Shown here one piece after another: positions 9,562-17,679 of a stretch of 42,905 nt of DNA; the first letter of the stretch is position 1, and each line of letters begins with the position of its first letter. A model generated the notes under the pieces. It was not told the origin of the DNA and did not search any database. It saw nothing but the letters and a program-made list of their open reading frames with translations. Both the position numbers and the translations under genes were made by a program. Source of the DNA: Thermodesulfobacteriota bacterium (GTDB lineage Bacteria > Desulfobacterota > Desulfobacteria > Desulfobacterales > JAUWMJ01). The stretch is taken from NCBI GenBank assembly GCA_034189135.1, contig JAXHVO010000054.1:1-42905 (forward strand), in the 5' to 3' direction.

Positions 9562-11598
9562 ATGAGCGCAGAAAAATATAAAAGAAGGCTGACCGCCATT
9601 TTTAGTGCCGATGTCGTTGGATATAGCCGACTCATGGGTGAAGATGAGGCCGCTACCGTTGATACGATTACCAACTATCGTGAAATCATCGCCGATCTGA
9701 TCGAACAGCACCGGGGTCGAATGGTGGACTCTCCAGGAGATAATATCCTAGCCGAATTTGCCAGTGTGGTCGATGCTGCCCAATGTTCCGTGTCTGTCCA
9801 GAAGGAAATCCAGGCCCGTAACAATGAACTGCCTGTGGACCGAAGGATGCAGTTTCGCATAGGGATCAACCTGGGCGACGTGATTGAGGAAGGAGAAAGG
9901 ATATATGGAGACGGTGTAAATATCGCGGCAAGGCTCGAAGCTCTTGCAGACCCTGGCGGGATCTGTATATCAAAAACAGCCTTTGACCACATCGAAAGCA
10001 AGCTGCCTTTAGGATATGAATATATTGGAGAACAGTCAGTCAAAAATATTTCCAAACCGGTGATGGCTTACAAGGTATTAATGGACCCCAGGATTATCAC
10101 ATCCGGTGAAATTAAGCAGAAAAAAGAGATGCCACCCTGGTCGAAAAAATCCGCCATTGCAGTGGGAATCGCCATCATTACCATTTTCATGGCGGTGGGA
10201 ATCTGGAGCTTCTATCTTGGCGGTCGTTTAACCGAGCGAGCCACAGGGGGGAAGGCCTCCATTGTGGTTTTACCGTTTAAGAATTTGAGCGATGACCCTG
10301 AGCTGGAATATTTCAGTGATGGTATTACCGAAGAGCTGATCGGTGCACTGGCTGAAGTGAGAGGACTGAAAGTCATTTCTCAGACCTCGGCCTTTTTTTA
10401 CAAAGGAAAAGATGTGGATCTTCGCACGGTAGCTGAAAAGCTCAAGGTGAACAACGTGCTTGAAGGAAGCGTGAGAAAGTCCGGCAATAAACTTCGGATC
10501 AGCGCCCAGCTTATTAAGGTTGCCGATGACACTCACCTGTGGTCGGAAAGCTATGACCGAGAGATTAAAGGGGGATTCGATATTCAGGATGAGATATCTA
10601 TGGCAGTTGCCAAAAACTTGAAGGCGCAACTCCTGGGAATTGAGGACGAGCTTTTGGCCCATGACTACCTTCGGCGGTTTAGTGTCGATACAATTATAAA
10701 ACAAGGAGAAAAGATAGAGGGCGGGTTGTCGGCCTTTGGTGCCAATATAGAAATGGCCGGGACGGTGAATGGGGGTCTTGAAGCCTTTGGAGCAAATATA
10801 ACCATTTCGGGAAAAAATCAGGGTGACCTCAAATTTGCCGGCGCAAATGTAATTCTCGCCGGAGAATTCCTCGACATCGTGAAGGGTCTATCGGCAAATT
10901 TAACCATTTCAGGCACCTTTGAGGATGACCTTGTGGTAAGGGCAGCAAGGATAACGATCGCTCCATCAGCCGTGATCAAAGGTGACTTTGCATACTCCAC
11001 CGCCTTGTTTGAACGAAAAGAGGGATCACAGATAATGGGGAAAGTGGTCCAGTTGGAGAGCGAGGAAGGGGAAGTCTGGGCACGAAATAAACCGCAGTAT
11101 GAAAAGGGCCCCGATTTTTTGGCCAAGAGCCTGTTTTGCATCATCTCCGCCATAGCGCTTATTATTGTCGGGTGGCTTGTCTATTACCTCTTGCCCAAAC
11201 AGACTGAAGAAATAGTTTCTACCATCGCCGGTTCGATGTGGAAAAGTTTGGGAATCGGTTTGATCGTTTTAGTGGTGACGCCGCTTTGCATCATAATCAC
11301 CTTGCTTACCGCCATAGGAATACCCGCGGGAATCATCATGGCTTTTCTTTACATCATTATGATATATATCAGTCGTGTGTATGTGGGGCTCTGGATCGGG
11401 AGGATGCTGTTGGGAAATTTTAAAGAATCATTGACCGCTTCCTTTTTTTGGCCTTTGGTGACCGGGACCATCATTATCGGAATCCTATTGCTCATTCCTG
11501 TCATCGGCTGGCTGTTGAGATTCTTTCTCCTCTTAATCGGTCTGGGTGCCATGTGGCAGGTTTTATGGCATTTTGTTAAACCGGTTAAAACCGTATAG
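9562..11598 (+). CDS. Class III nucleotide cyclase fused to FlgO/TolB-N-like, beta-solenoid and polytopic membrane modules
   Basis: A 678-residue multi-domain protein. Residues 8-175 are a class III cyclase domain: D17 in FSADVVGYSRL and D60 in SPGDNILAEF would bind the metals, and N120/R124 in VNIAARLE the transition state. A membrane helix follows (197-219). Residues 231-360 match the TolB-N/FlgO-like domain often found after such cyclases (SIVVLPFKNLSDDPELEYFS, VLEGSVRKSG, LIKVADDTHLWSESYDR). Instead of the usual TPR tail, residues 375-500 form short glycine-rich beta repeats (AFGANIEMAGTVNGGLEAFG) like bactofilins. Residues 521-668 hold about five membrane helices. AGGGGTG lies before the ATG. 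The frame is open throughout, so this is one fused gene. It probably makes a cyclic nucleotide in response to an envelope signal (inference). Confidence 0.85.
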   Translation: MSAEKYKRRLTAIFSADVVGYSRLMGEDEAATVDTITNYREIIADLIEQHRGRMVDSPGDNILAEFASVVDAAQCSVSVQKEIQARNNELPVDRRMQFRIGINLGDVIEEGERIYGDGVNIAARLEALADPGGICISKTAFDHIESKLPLGYEYIGEQSVKNISKPVMAYKVLMDPRIITSGEIKQKKEMPPWSKKSAIAVGIAIITIFMAVGIWSFYLGGRLTERATGGKASIVVLPFKNLSDDPELEYFSDGITEELIGALAEVRGLKVISQTSAFFYKGKDVDLRTVAEKLKVNNVLEGSVRKSGNKLRISAQLIKVADDTHLWSESYDREIKGGFDIQDEISMAVAKNLKAQLLGIEDELLAHDYLRRFSVDTIIKQGEKIEGGLSAFGANIEMAGTVNGGLEAFGANITISGKNQGDLKFAGANVILAGEFLDIVKGLSANLTISGTFEDDLVVRAARITIAPSAVIKGDFAYSTALFERKEGSQIMGKVVQLESEEGEVWARNKPQYEKGPDFLAKSLFCIISAIALIIVGWLVYYLLPKQTEEIVSTIAGSMWKSLGIGLIVLVVTPLCIIITLLTAIGIPAGIIMAFLYIIMIYISRVYVGLWIGRMLLGNFKESLTASFFWPLVTGTIIIGILLLIPVIGWLLRFFLLLIGLGAMWQVLWHFVKPVKTV

Positions 11599-11949
11599 GT
11601 TATTTTGCAATGAATTGGGGGCATTCTGTCGCATTAAGATCAGGCAAAAGGCAGCAATTTGTCCCTCTGAGTCATATAGCAAATTCAAGTCCAATCCAAA
11701 TTTTTCCGCAATTCACCCGCCGTATTTACCGATGGTTTTGACAGATACCCCCAATCCTGTCTTGACAATACAGTGGTTTTACGATATCTTAATTTTACTC
11801 GCCTGTATACTCATTAAAATTGTCGTTGGTTTTTATACTCCGCTACACATAGAGATTCAACCGATTATAGTAAAAAGCCTTAACCTTTCCCCTTCCTTGA
11901 TCCCAAGAAGGGAATTTTTATCACCCGTCTTATATGAAAGGAGGCAAAA
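11599..11949. other. Intergenic leader of the GAF gene
   Basis: These 351 bp hold no supported gene. A plus-strand frame overlapping the cyclase end (11546-11953) has no ribosome binding site and its product looks like translated noncoding DNA. A promoter for the GAF gene is predicted at 11762-11790, leaving a leader of about 150 bases. The phrase TTGGGGGCATT at 11617-11627 recurs at 12637-12647, in the next long gap, and may be a short dispersed repeat. Confidence 0.5.
11762..11790 (+). promoter_or_regulatory. Predicted sigma70-type promoter for the GAF gene
   Basis: A perfect -35 element, TTGACA (11762-11767), is followed after 17 bp by TATCTT (11785-11790). The expected start of transcription is near 11797. 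The same element pair with the same spacing occurs upstream of the dioxygenase-like gene at 21120-21148. Confidence 0.55.
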
Positions 11950-12501
11950 ATGAAACGGCAGATCATTAACTACGAAACCCTGCTCAAAGTCACCAAAGCC
12001 ATGTCCCTGTCAAGGGATCATGAAAAGGTCATCCAGATCACGGTGGAAGCCGTCCGGGATACCTTGGACATCAAGGGCTGTGCTCTCTTTCTGATCAATC
12101 ATAATACCAATCAACTTGAGGTGGCGGCATCCTGTGGACTCAGCCAGGAGTATCTGAACAAGGGGCCGGTCAGCTCGCTGCATTCCATTGCCAAATCCCT
12201 GACCGAAGGACCGGTTGCCATCTATGATGTCACCGACGATCCCAGAATCCAGTATGCAGAAGCCGCAAAAAGCGAGGGGATCGCGTCCATTCTATCGGTA
12301 CCGATTTTCGTCCGGGGCCAGATCATCGGTGCCATGCGGGTTTACACCTTTGAGCACTGGGAATTCACCCTGGAAGACGTTAACTTTGTCCAGGCACTGG
12401 GACAGATCGCGGGAATACTGATCGACTTGAGCAGGCTTATTCAGGGACAACAGGAGCACATCGACGTCCTGACTACCATGAAGGAAGCCAGGGAGATGTA
12501 A
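11950..12501 (+). CDS. GAF domain-containing protein
   Basis: A 183-residue protein consisting of almost nothing but one GAF domain (about residues 18-165), a small-molecule or redox sensing fold. It shows the usual GAF pattern: ISVEAVRD-type helix, IKGCALFLINHNTNQLEVAAS, then GPVAIYDVTDDPRIQYAEAA, GIASILSVPIFVRGQIIGAM and LEDVNFVQALGQIAGILID. No output domain is fused, so it must act through a partner. A strong AAGGAGG precedes the ATG, and a promoter is predicted at 11762-11790. The next gene is 708 bp away, so it is probably monocistronic. Ligand unknown. Confidence 0.88.
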   Translation: MKRQIINYETLLKVTKAMSLSRDHEKVIQITVEAVRDTLDIKGCALFLINHNTNQLEVAASCGLSQEYLNKGPVSSLHSIAKSLTEGPVAIYDVTDDPRIQYAEAAKSEGIASILSVPIFVRGQIIGAMRVYTFEHWEFTLEDVNFVQALGQIAGILIDLSRLIQGQQEHIDVLTTMKEAREM

Positions 12502-13209
12502 AAAGGCAGGGTGAAAACAGCTTCAACCCATACCGCGATTTCCCGGAGACTTCTACATCTATGGAAAAGCTTCAGGACTCCTAAATGAATATCATATTTG
12601 CCCGGCTGCCAGGCGTACCTATCTAAAGCAGCAGGTTGGGGGCATTGGTTTATAAATTGAAAGTTTGCTGCATCCTATCCCCCTTGTCAGCCACAAAGTA
12701 TTTGTTTTTATATGAACACTTCTACAAGATTTAATGAATCGTGCTTTCAAGGTTGACTGTTCTGCGTTGACCGTTCTGCATTCTTTGCCGGCAGTCGGCC
12801 TGTTCTTTCTTTACGATCTCTTATATACAAGTTTTTCATCGTTAAAAACGGAACATATTTATGACAAACCGTATAGTATCATTATTCAATCTTTTATCCC
12901 ATAATTCCTCCATCAATTAGCAGGACGGAAAATAGCTGTTTCTTCTTGAACTTGCATGTGGCATACAGAATTTAATAGTTTACACACATCGTTTATACAG
13001 TATTTATTTTGTTGTACTTTAAAGCGTTTCGATTTATGGTATCATTTATCCTTTATGATATAAAAAATTTCACCCCACCATCAATAGTATCAAAAAGGTC
13101 TTCACTCCATATCTCCCTTGACTTTAAGCGCAGTTAGAATTAATGCATAGCCGCCTTTTCACAGGAGTACTAAACAGCATTTTATGATGAAAGACGAAAG
13201 GATAGAAAG
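12502..13209. other. Long AT-rich intergenic region before the Na/Pi transporter gene
   Basis: This 708-bp region has no open frame of credible composition and no tRNA-like fold that I can see. It contains a short tandem repeat (12753-12780) and stretches of T- and A-rich DNA. No convincing Pho-box direct repeat was found upstream of the transporter. A regulatory RNA or long leader cannot be excluded. Confidence 0.5.
12753..12780. repeat. Two-copy 14-bp tandem repeat
   Basis: TTGACTGTTCTGCG at 12753-12766 is followed at once by TTGACCGTTCTGCA at 12767-12780, 12 of 14 bases identical. It may be a slippage product or a pair of protein binding half-sites. It is far from any gene start. Confidence 0.5.
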
Positions 13210-14883
13210 TTGAATATAATAAATGTTATCATTCAAACAATCGGTGGATTAGGCCTGTTTGTCCTTGGCATGAAGATGATGACAGAAGGTTTGCAGATGT
13301 CTGCCGGCAAAAGGATTAAAAACATACTGGGGGCTGTTTCTGCAAACAGGGTGGTCGGTTGTATCACGGGAGCCGGTGTAACCGCCATGGTACAGTCATC
13401 TTCGGCTACGACAGTCATGCTGATCGGTTTCGTCAGTGCCGGGTTAATGACATTACAACAGGCAGTGGGGGTTATCCTGGGTGCCAATGTCGGAACCACT
13501 GTCACTGCGCAATTAATTGCTTTTAAACTTACCAAAGCGGCCCTGCCTGCCATTGCAATCGGTGTATCACTCAAATTTTTTACCAAAAAAAAGAAATACA
13601 GATATATGGGTGATGTTATTTTAGGATTTGGCCTCCTTTTTTTTGGCATGACTGTGATGAAACTTGGGCTGTCGCCCATTAAAAGCGATCCGGCCTTTAT
13701 TGAATTTTTTACCAAGTTTGACCCGGGCAGCATTGGCGGCCTCCTTCTATGTGTAATGGTCGGCGCTTTTCTGACCATTATGATTCAATCTTCATCTGCC
13801 ACAGTTGGATTAACAATGACATTAGCGACTCAGGGATTATTGACCTTTCCGGGTGCTATGGCACTGGTTCTTGGGGAAAATATAGGGACCACCATTACGG
13901 CTGAACTGGCTACGATTGGATCTACAAATATCAACGCACACAGAGCCGCAAGGGCGCACACGATGTTCAATGTGATCGGTGTCGGATTAATGCTTTTAAT
14001 CTTTCCGTACTTTGTCGGTATCATTGAGTTTATTACCGGGCTGTTGGGCGCAGGACCCGTCACCAGCTTGATTAACGGTGATTTGGTCAATGTCGCTCGA
14101 TATATCGCCAATGGCCATACCATATTCAATGTGCTCAATGCAGCTGTATTCCTGATTTTCCTCCCTTTGCTGATCAAGGTTGCGATTAAGTTGTCTCCCA
14201 AACAAGAAGAGCCGGAGGATATGTACAGACTGCCCGACTTTGGAGACAGATTCATTGATACACCCATCGCCGCTTTAGCCAAAGCCCGGAGTGAAATTGT
14301 CAGAATGGCCGAAATAGCTATTCTAACATTTAAAAATACGATTAATTGTATAGAAGATCGAAATTACAACAGGTTAAGCAAATGGAAACGTATTGAAAAC
14401 CATTTGGACGCCATGCAGAAAGAAATCACTGCATATTTGACTAGAATTTATCAAAGTGAGGTGAATGAATCTGAGGCCAAAGAAATCTCCAGTTTGATGA
14501 GGATGACGAATAATATTGAAAGAATCGGTGATTCAGTGGAAAACATCGCACAATTGATGGAAAACTATATTGAAAACGATTTGAAGTTTACACCTGCCGC
14601 TATTGCGGACGTTAAAAAAATTTCAGGTCAGGTAACAAACTTTCTCCTCTTGGTTACCAAGGGAATGCAAAGCCACCATGAAAACTTCATGAACGAATCG
14701 GATTCATTAGAAAATTCAATCGACCATATGAGAGAAAATATGCGCCAGGGTCATATTTCGAGGCTTCGATCCGGTGACTGCGCACTTGATCCCGGTCTGG
14801 TATTTATTGACATGCTAACAAACTTTGAAAAAATAGGAGATTATTGTTTCAATATTGCCGAAGCGGTGGCCGGTCTTAAATAG
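13210..14883 (+). CDS. Na+/phosphate cotransporter family protein with PhoU-like tail
   Basis: A 557-residue inner-membrane protein of the NptA/YjbB-type Na/Pi cotransporter family. Residues 1-345 hold the membrane helices with two inverted repeats, each carrying the QSSSAT signature: AMVQSSSATTVMLIGF near 60-75 and IMIQSSSATVGLTMTLATQG near 191-210. Residues about 370-550 form a cytoplasmic helical PhoU-like domain (MTNNIERIGDSVENIAQLME). The start is a TTG, preceded by AAAGGATAG, which supports it over internal ATGs. Import or export of phosphate driven by sodium is the family role; some members mainly export. It stands alone on the plus strand. The product is confidently assigned; the direction of transport is not. 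Confidence 0.9.
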   Translation: MNIINVIIQTIGGLGLFVLGMKMMTEGLQMSAGKRIKNILGAVSANRVVGCITGAGVTAMVQSSSATTVMLIGFVSAGLMTLQQAVGVILGANVGTTVTAQLIAFKLTKAALPAIAIGVSLKFFTKKKKYRYMGDVILGFGLLFFGMTVMKLGLSPIKSDPAFIEFFTKFDPGSIGGLLLCVMVGAFLTIMIQSSSATVGLTMTLATQGLLTFPGAMALVLGENIGTTITAELATIGSTNINAHRAARAHTMFNVIGVGLMLLIFPYFVGIIEFITGLLGAGPVTSLINGDLVNVARYIANGHTIFNVLNAAVFLIFLPLLIKVAIKLSPKQEEPEDMYRLPDFGDRFIDTPIAALAKARSEIVRMAEIAILTFKNTINCIEDRNYNRLSKWKRIENHLDAMQKEITAYLTRIYQSEVNESEAKEISSLMRMTNNIERIGDSVENIAQLMENYIENDLKFTPAAIADVKKISGQVTNFLLLVTKGMQSHHENFMNESDSLENSIDHMRENMRQGHISRLRSGDCALDPGLVFIDMLTNFEKIGDYCFNIAEAVAGLK

Positions 14884-14968
14884 AATAAATGGCAATTGAA
14901 GGTCTGCCCCTTTATCCAAAGATATTCAGAATATATCCGGGTAAATCACTCGGCGGAGGTATTTTCTG

Positions 14969-15406
14969 ATGCTGTCAACCATGAAAGCTCTGGTTAAAGA
15001 AAAAGACATCTGTGTGCTGGCAACGGCATCCACCGATGCCGTTCCACATTGTTCTCTGATGGCATATGTTTGCGATGAAGCATGCCGGAACATTTATATG
15101 GCGACGCACAGGTCCACCAAAAAATACAAAAATTTACAGCAAAATCCGGCGGTCAGTTTGCTCATCGATTCCAGAGACACTAATCCCCGCCAACAGGTTC
15201 GGGCGCTGACTGTAACCGGAGTCTATCAACCCATGGTCAGCGAACGAGAAAAAGAGCAGGTCAAAACCCGACTGCTCGATCGCCACCCTCACCTCATCGA
15301 TTTTATGGCTCATCCGCATACCGTCATATTAAGCATTAAAGTGCAATCTTTCTTGCTCTTGAACGGAATTACCCAATCCCATTTCGCAAGCCTAAATGAC
15401 GGTTAG
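14969..15406 (+). CDS. Pyridoxamine 5'-phosphate oxidase-like FMN split-barrel protein
   Basis: A 145-residue protein with the FMN-binding split-barrel fold. The N-terminal strands CVLATASTDAVPHCSLMAY and IYMATHRSTKKYKNLQQNP (residues 14-62) match the family pattern, in which a basic cluster binds FMN phosphate. It probably binds flavin; whether it reduces a substrate or only senses or stores flavin is unknown. A GGAGG lies nine bases before the ATG. It converges tail to tail, with a 13-bp gap, on a second gene of the same fold. Confidence 0.82.
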   Translation: MLSTMKALVKEKDICVLATASTDAVPHCSLMAYVCDEACRNIYMATHRSTKKYKNLQQNPAVSLLIDSRDTNPRQQVRALTVTGVYQPMVSEREKEQVKTRLLDRHPHLIDFMAHPHTVILSIKVQSFLLLNGITQSHFASLNDG

Positions 15407-15419
15407 CTTCTCCCAGGAT

Positions 15420-15800
15420 CTAGTGTTTATCGCCGATTAGAGGCAGTTCTTTGTCCAGCTTGAAAAACGCCAGGAATCTCGATTCTTTACTTTCCTCGTC
15501 AGCAGGGTAGCTTCGTCGGGACAGCTTATCGATCAAAGCCGAGTTTTCTTCTTCTCGAATTTTGGTTAAGTATAACCGCTTTCCTTTATATCCGGCGCCG
15601 TCCTCTTTGAACAGAAAGGATGCGTGAGGATTCGACCGGATATTCTCGTGAGTGAGCCGGTCCCGCATGATAAATGCCAGTGACCCGTCATCCATGAAAT
15701 GAGGTCTGGAATAGACCGCTGCATTCACCTTACCACTGCTGTCTGCCGTCGACATAACGCCGAGGCCTTTTATGTTTGAAAAATATTCTTTAAGCTCCAT
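15420..15800 (-). CDS. Pyridoxamine 5'-phosphate oxidase-like protein (second copy of the fold)
   Basis: A 126-residue split-barrel protein: LGVMSTADSSGKVNAAVYSR, FIMRDRLTHENIRSNPHASF, and GYKGKRLYLTKIREEEN are typical of the group that resembles general stress proteins. It is not a close copy of its convergent neighbour, so the pair is probably not a recent duplication. AGGAGG sits five bases before the ATG. A coiled-coil gene is 89 bp upstream on the same strand. FMN binding is likely; activity is unknown. Confidence 0.82.
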   Translation of the reverse strand: MELKEYFSNIKGLGVMSTADSSGKVNAAVYSRPHFMDDGSLAFIMRDRLTHENIRSNPHASFLFKEDGAGYKGKRLYLTKIREEENSALIDKLSRRSYPADEESKESRFLAFFKLDKELPLIGDKH

Positions 15801-15889
15801 AAGAACCTCCTCAATATGCTAAAAATATGCAGCAGCAAAAAGGCTGCCGCATATTTTGATTATAACGCCCCAGTCTGCCAGCCACCGGT

Positions 15890-16192
15890 TTAGCCACCGA
15901 AATTGCCGGCACCGATTACATCAATGGCGTCCTCGTATTTTACACCGATCACCTTATAGGCATTATCGATTTCTCCTCTTTCAGCCCCCCACTCGGTGGG
16001 GCATTCGGTTCGGAGTCGCTCGGTCCGATCATCCAGATCGACCACAAGCATTCGAAGATCTTCAACATTGGAAAGCACTCTTTGCTTATCAGCGGACGGT
16101 AATTTGTCCAATTTATGCTGCAAATCAAAAAGTCTTGCCTTCCATACGGTAAGTTCCTGTTCCAATCCTTTGCAATAGTCATTTATATTCAT
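15890..16192 (-). CDS. Small coiled-coil protein, sll1863-like (tentative)
   Basis: A 100-residue acidic protein, mostly helical. Residues 8-65 form a likely coiled coil (LEQELTVWKARLFDLQHKLD), followed by a conserved-looking region TEWGAERGEIDNAYKVIG and a short glycine-ending tail. The overall layout resembles small stress-related coiled-coil proteins of the sll1863 type, but I cannot confirm that by eye. AGGAGG lies directly upstream of this ATG. Several other frames overlap it on both strands, but none has a ribosome binding site, so this is the real one. It may form a small operon with the split-barrel gene downstream. Confidence 0.7.
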   Translation of the reverse strand: MNINDYCKGLEQELTVWKARLFDLQHKLDKLPSADKQRVLSNVEDLRMLVVDLDDRTERLRTECPTEWGAERGEIDNAYKVIGVKYEDAIDVIGAGNFGG

Positions 16193-16264
16193 GGTATCCT
16201 CCTTATTTTACTTTCAGTCATGTGATCAATAGAAAAGTGATATCTAAAATAATTAGATTCACGG

Positions 16265-17482
16265 CTATTTTCTGGTACCCCATACGGCAAATATCGGATC
16301 CGACCATCTTTTTTCAGAAAAATATTTGTCATGATGCGGTCTGGGCAGACCTCTCATAGAGTAGGTCTGTATATCTTTATACAAACCGGATTGCAGAAAG
16401 TACTCCAACACAAGGCCCATGCGTTCGAAATCGTGCAACTCCTTCCAGATACCGGTGACTTTGGGAGGAAACCATCGATTGGAAAAAGTGATCATAAATT
16501 GGCCGCCCGTCCTTAAAATCCGTGCGATCTCTTTAAAAACTTCGAACGGATGAATAAGGTATTCAACCGAAAGTGAACAGATTGCGGCATCATAGCCTCC
16601 TGTTTCCAAGGGCAAGGTTGGATTTTGATTCAGGTCATAAACCATCCGGTCGGTGAGTCGTACGTTATTATTCAGCTCTTCTATGTTGAGACCAAGTCCG
16701 TTCAACTTGTTAAGATTCAGGTTATCTGGAATGTATGATGTCCAACTGCTCATCAGATCAAGCACTCGCATGTTGTCTTTGAGAAATTTGCCGTAAATAC
16801 CGGTAATCACTTTTACGGCACTCTCATCGATGTGATGGACAAATCTTGGCTGCCGATAGAAACGGTCGTCCGGGCGTTCATCTTGCCGTTTAAACGGAGT
16901 GCCAGAAAAAAAATCGGTCGGATGTTTTTCCCACCGGGCTTGCATACCGGGACCGTTTGCAATCAGTTCCATCCAATCGTTACAGCTACCACCACGATCA
17001 ACCGTTTTGCTGCGGACAGCATTTATGGTTCCTTTGATATAAGTCTTACTTTTCGCCAGCGGATGATTGAAATCAACCATCAGATGATTGTTTTGAACTC
17101 CCACACATCGGAATGGCTGGATGTTTTGGGGTAATATGCCGCCGATATCCTCGAGGATCCCTTTGGGATAGAATCGTCCCTCCCGGGGTTCAATATTATC
17201 ACTCGATTTAAATCGATGGTTAAATTGAGCCTGCTTCACCTCAAAAGTATTCCGCATATTGTTTCCTGGAACCACGATACCCGGTTCAAAATCGATTTCG
17301 ATCACACCCCCCGCAGCTTTACCATTCAGCCTAGCGAGCAGATCTTCCGGCATACAATCCTTCCAAAAATTAATATGATAAGCTTCGAAATGTTCTGAAT
17401 GTAACGCTTCTGCACTTTTCCAGTTCATTTCAAAGTGTATGTCTGCAACCGCATTTTGGTTAATGATGTTCATCGCGTTCAC
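16265..17482 (-). CDS. SlyD/FKBP-like domain fused to a class I SAM methyltransferase
   Basis: A 405-residue fusion. Residues about 58-155 resemble the C-terminal half of a SlyD-type FKBP peptidyl-prolyl isomerase: IQPFRCVGVQNNHLMVDFNH followed by PLAKSKTYIKGTI corresponds to the SlyD strand around VDxNHPLAGK. Residues 228-405 are a class I methyltransferase whose motif I is VLDLMSSWTSYIP instead of the glycine-rich VLDxGCGxG. The rest is regular: GGYDAAICSLSVEYLIHPFE for motif II, ILRTGGQFMITFSNRWFP for motif III. A known methyltransferase group has this DLMSSW form, so it is probably active. Target unknown. The gene lies 72 bp upstream of the coiled-coil gene and is read in the same direction. 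Confidence 0.75.
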   Translation of the reverse strand: MNAMNIINQNAVADIHFEMNWKSAEALHSEHFEAYHINFWKDCMPEDLLARLNGKAAGGVIEIDFEPGIVVPGNNMRNTFEVKQAQFNHRFKSSDNIEPREGRFYPKGILEDIGGILPQNIQPFRCVGVQNNHLMVDFNHPLAKSKTYIKGTINAVRSKTVDRGGSCNDWMELIANGPGMQARWEKHPTDFFSGTPFKRQDERPDDRFYRQPRFVHHIDESAVKVITGIYGKFLKDNMRVLDLMSSWTSYIPDNLNLNKLNGLGLNIEELNNNVRLTDRMVYDLNQNPTLPLETGGYDAAICSLSVEYLIHPFEVFKEIARILRTGGQFMITFSNRWFPPKVTGIWKELHDFERMGLVLEYFLQSGLYKDIQTYSMRGLPRPHHDKYFSEKRWSDPIFAVWGTRK

Positions 17483-17679
17483 CTTTCATCCAATCCGAAT
17501 GCATTTTTGGAATGTATTGCTACACATGTTATAAGTTAGTACCGCAGGTAATAAAATCAATGGGAGATTTTACATGGTTTATTGATAGGGAAATACCCTT
17601 AAAAAATAAAATTCGCCTGCCGATATCGAAGCGTTGCAGACCATCATTCGTCCGGTTGCCAAACACCCGCTGAAAGTGG

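Noticed and set aside
15856-16152. Plus-strand frame opposite the small coiled-coil gene
   Set aside because: The minus-strand frame has a perfect AGGAGG and helical pattern; this one has neither.
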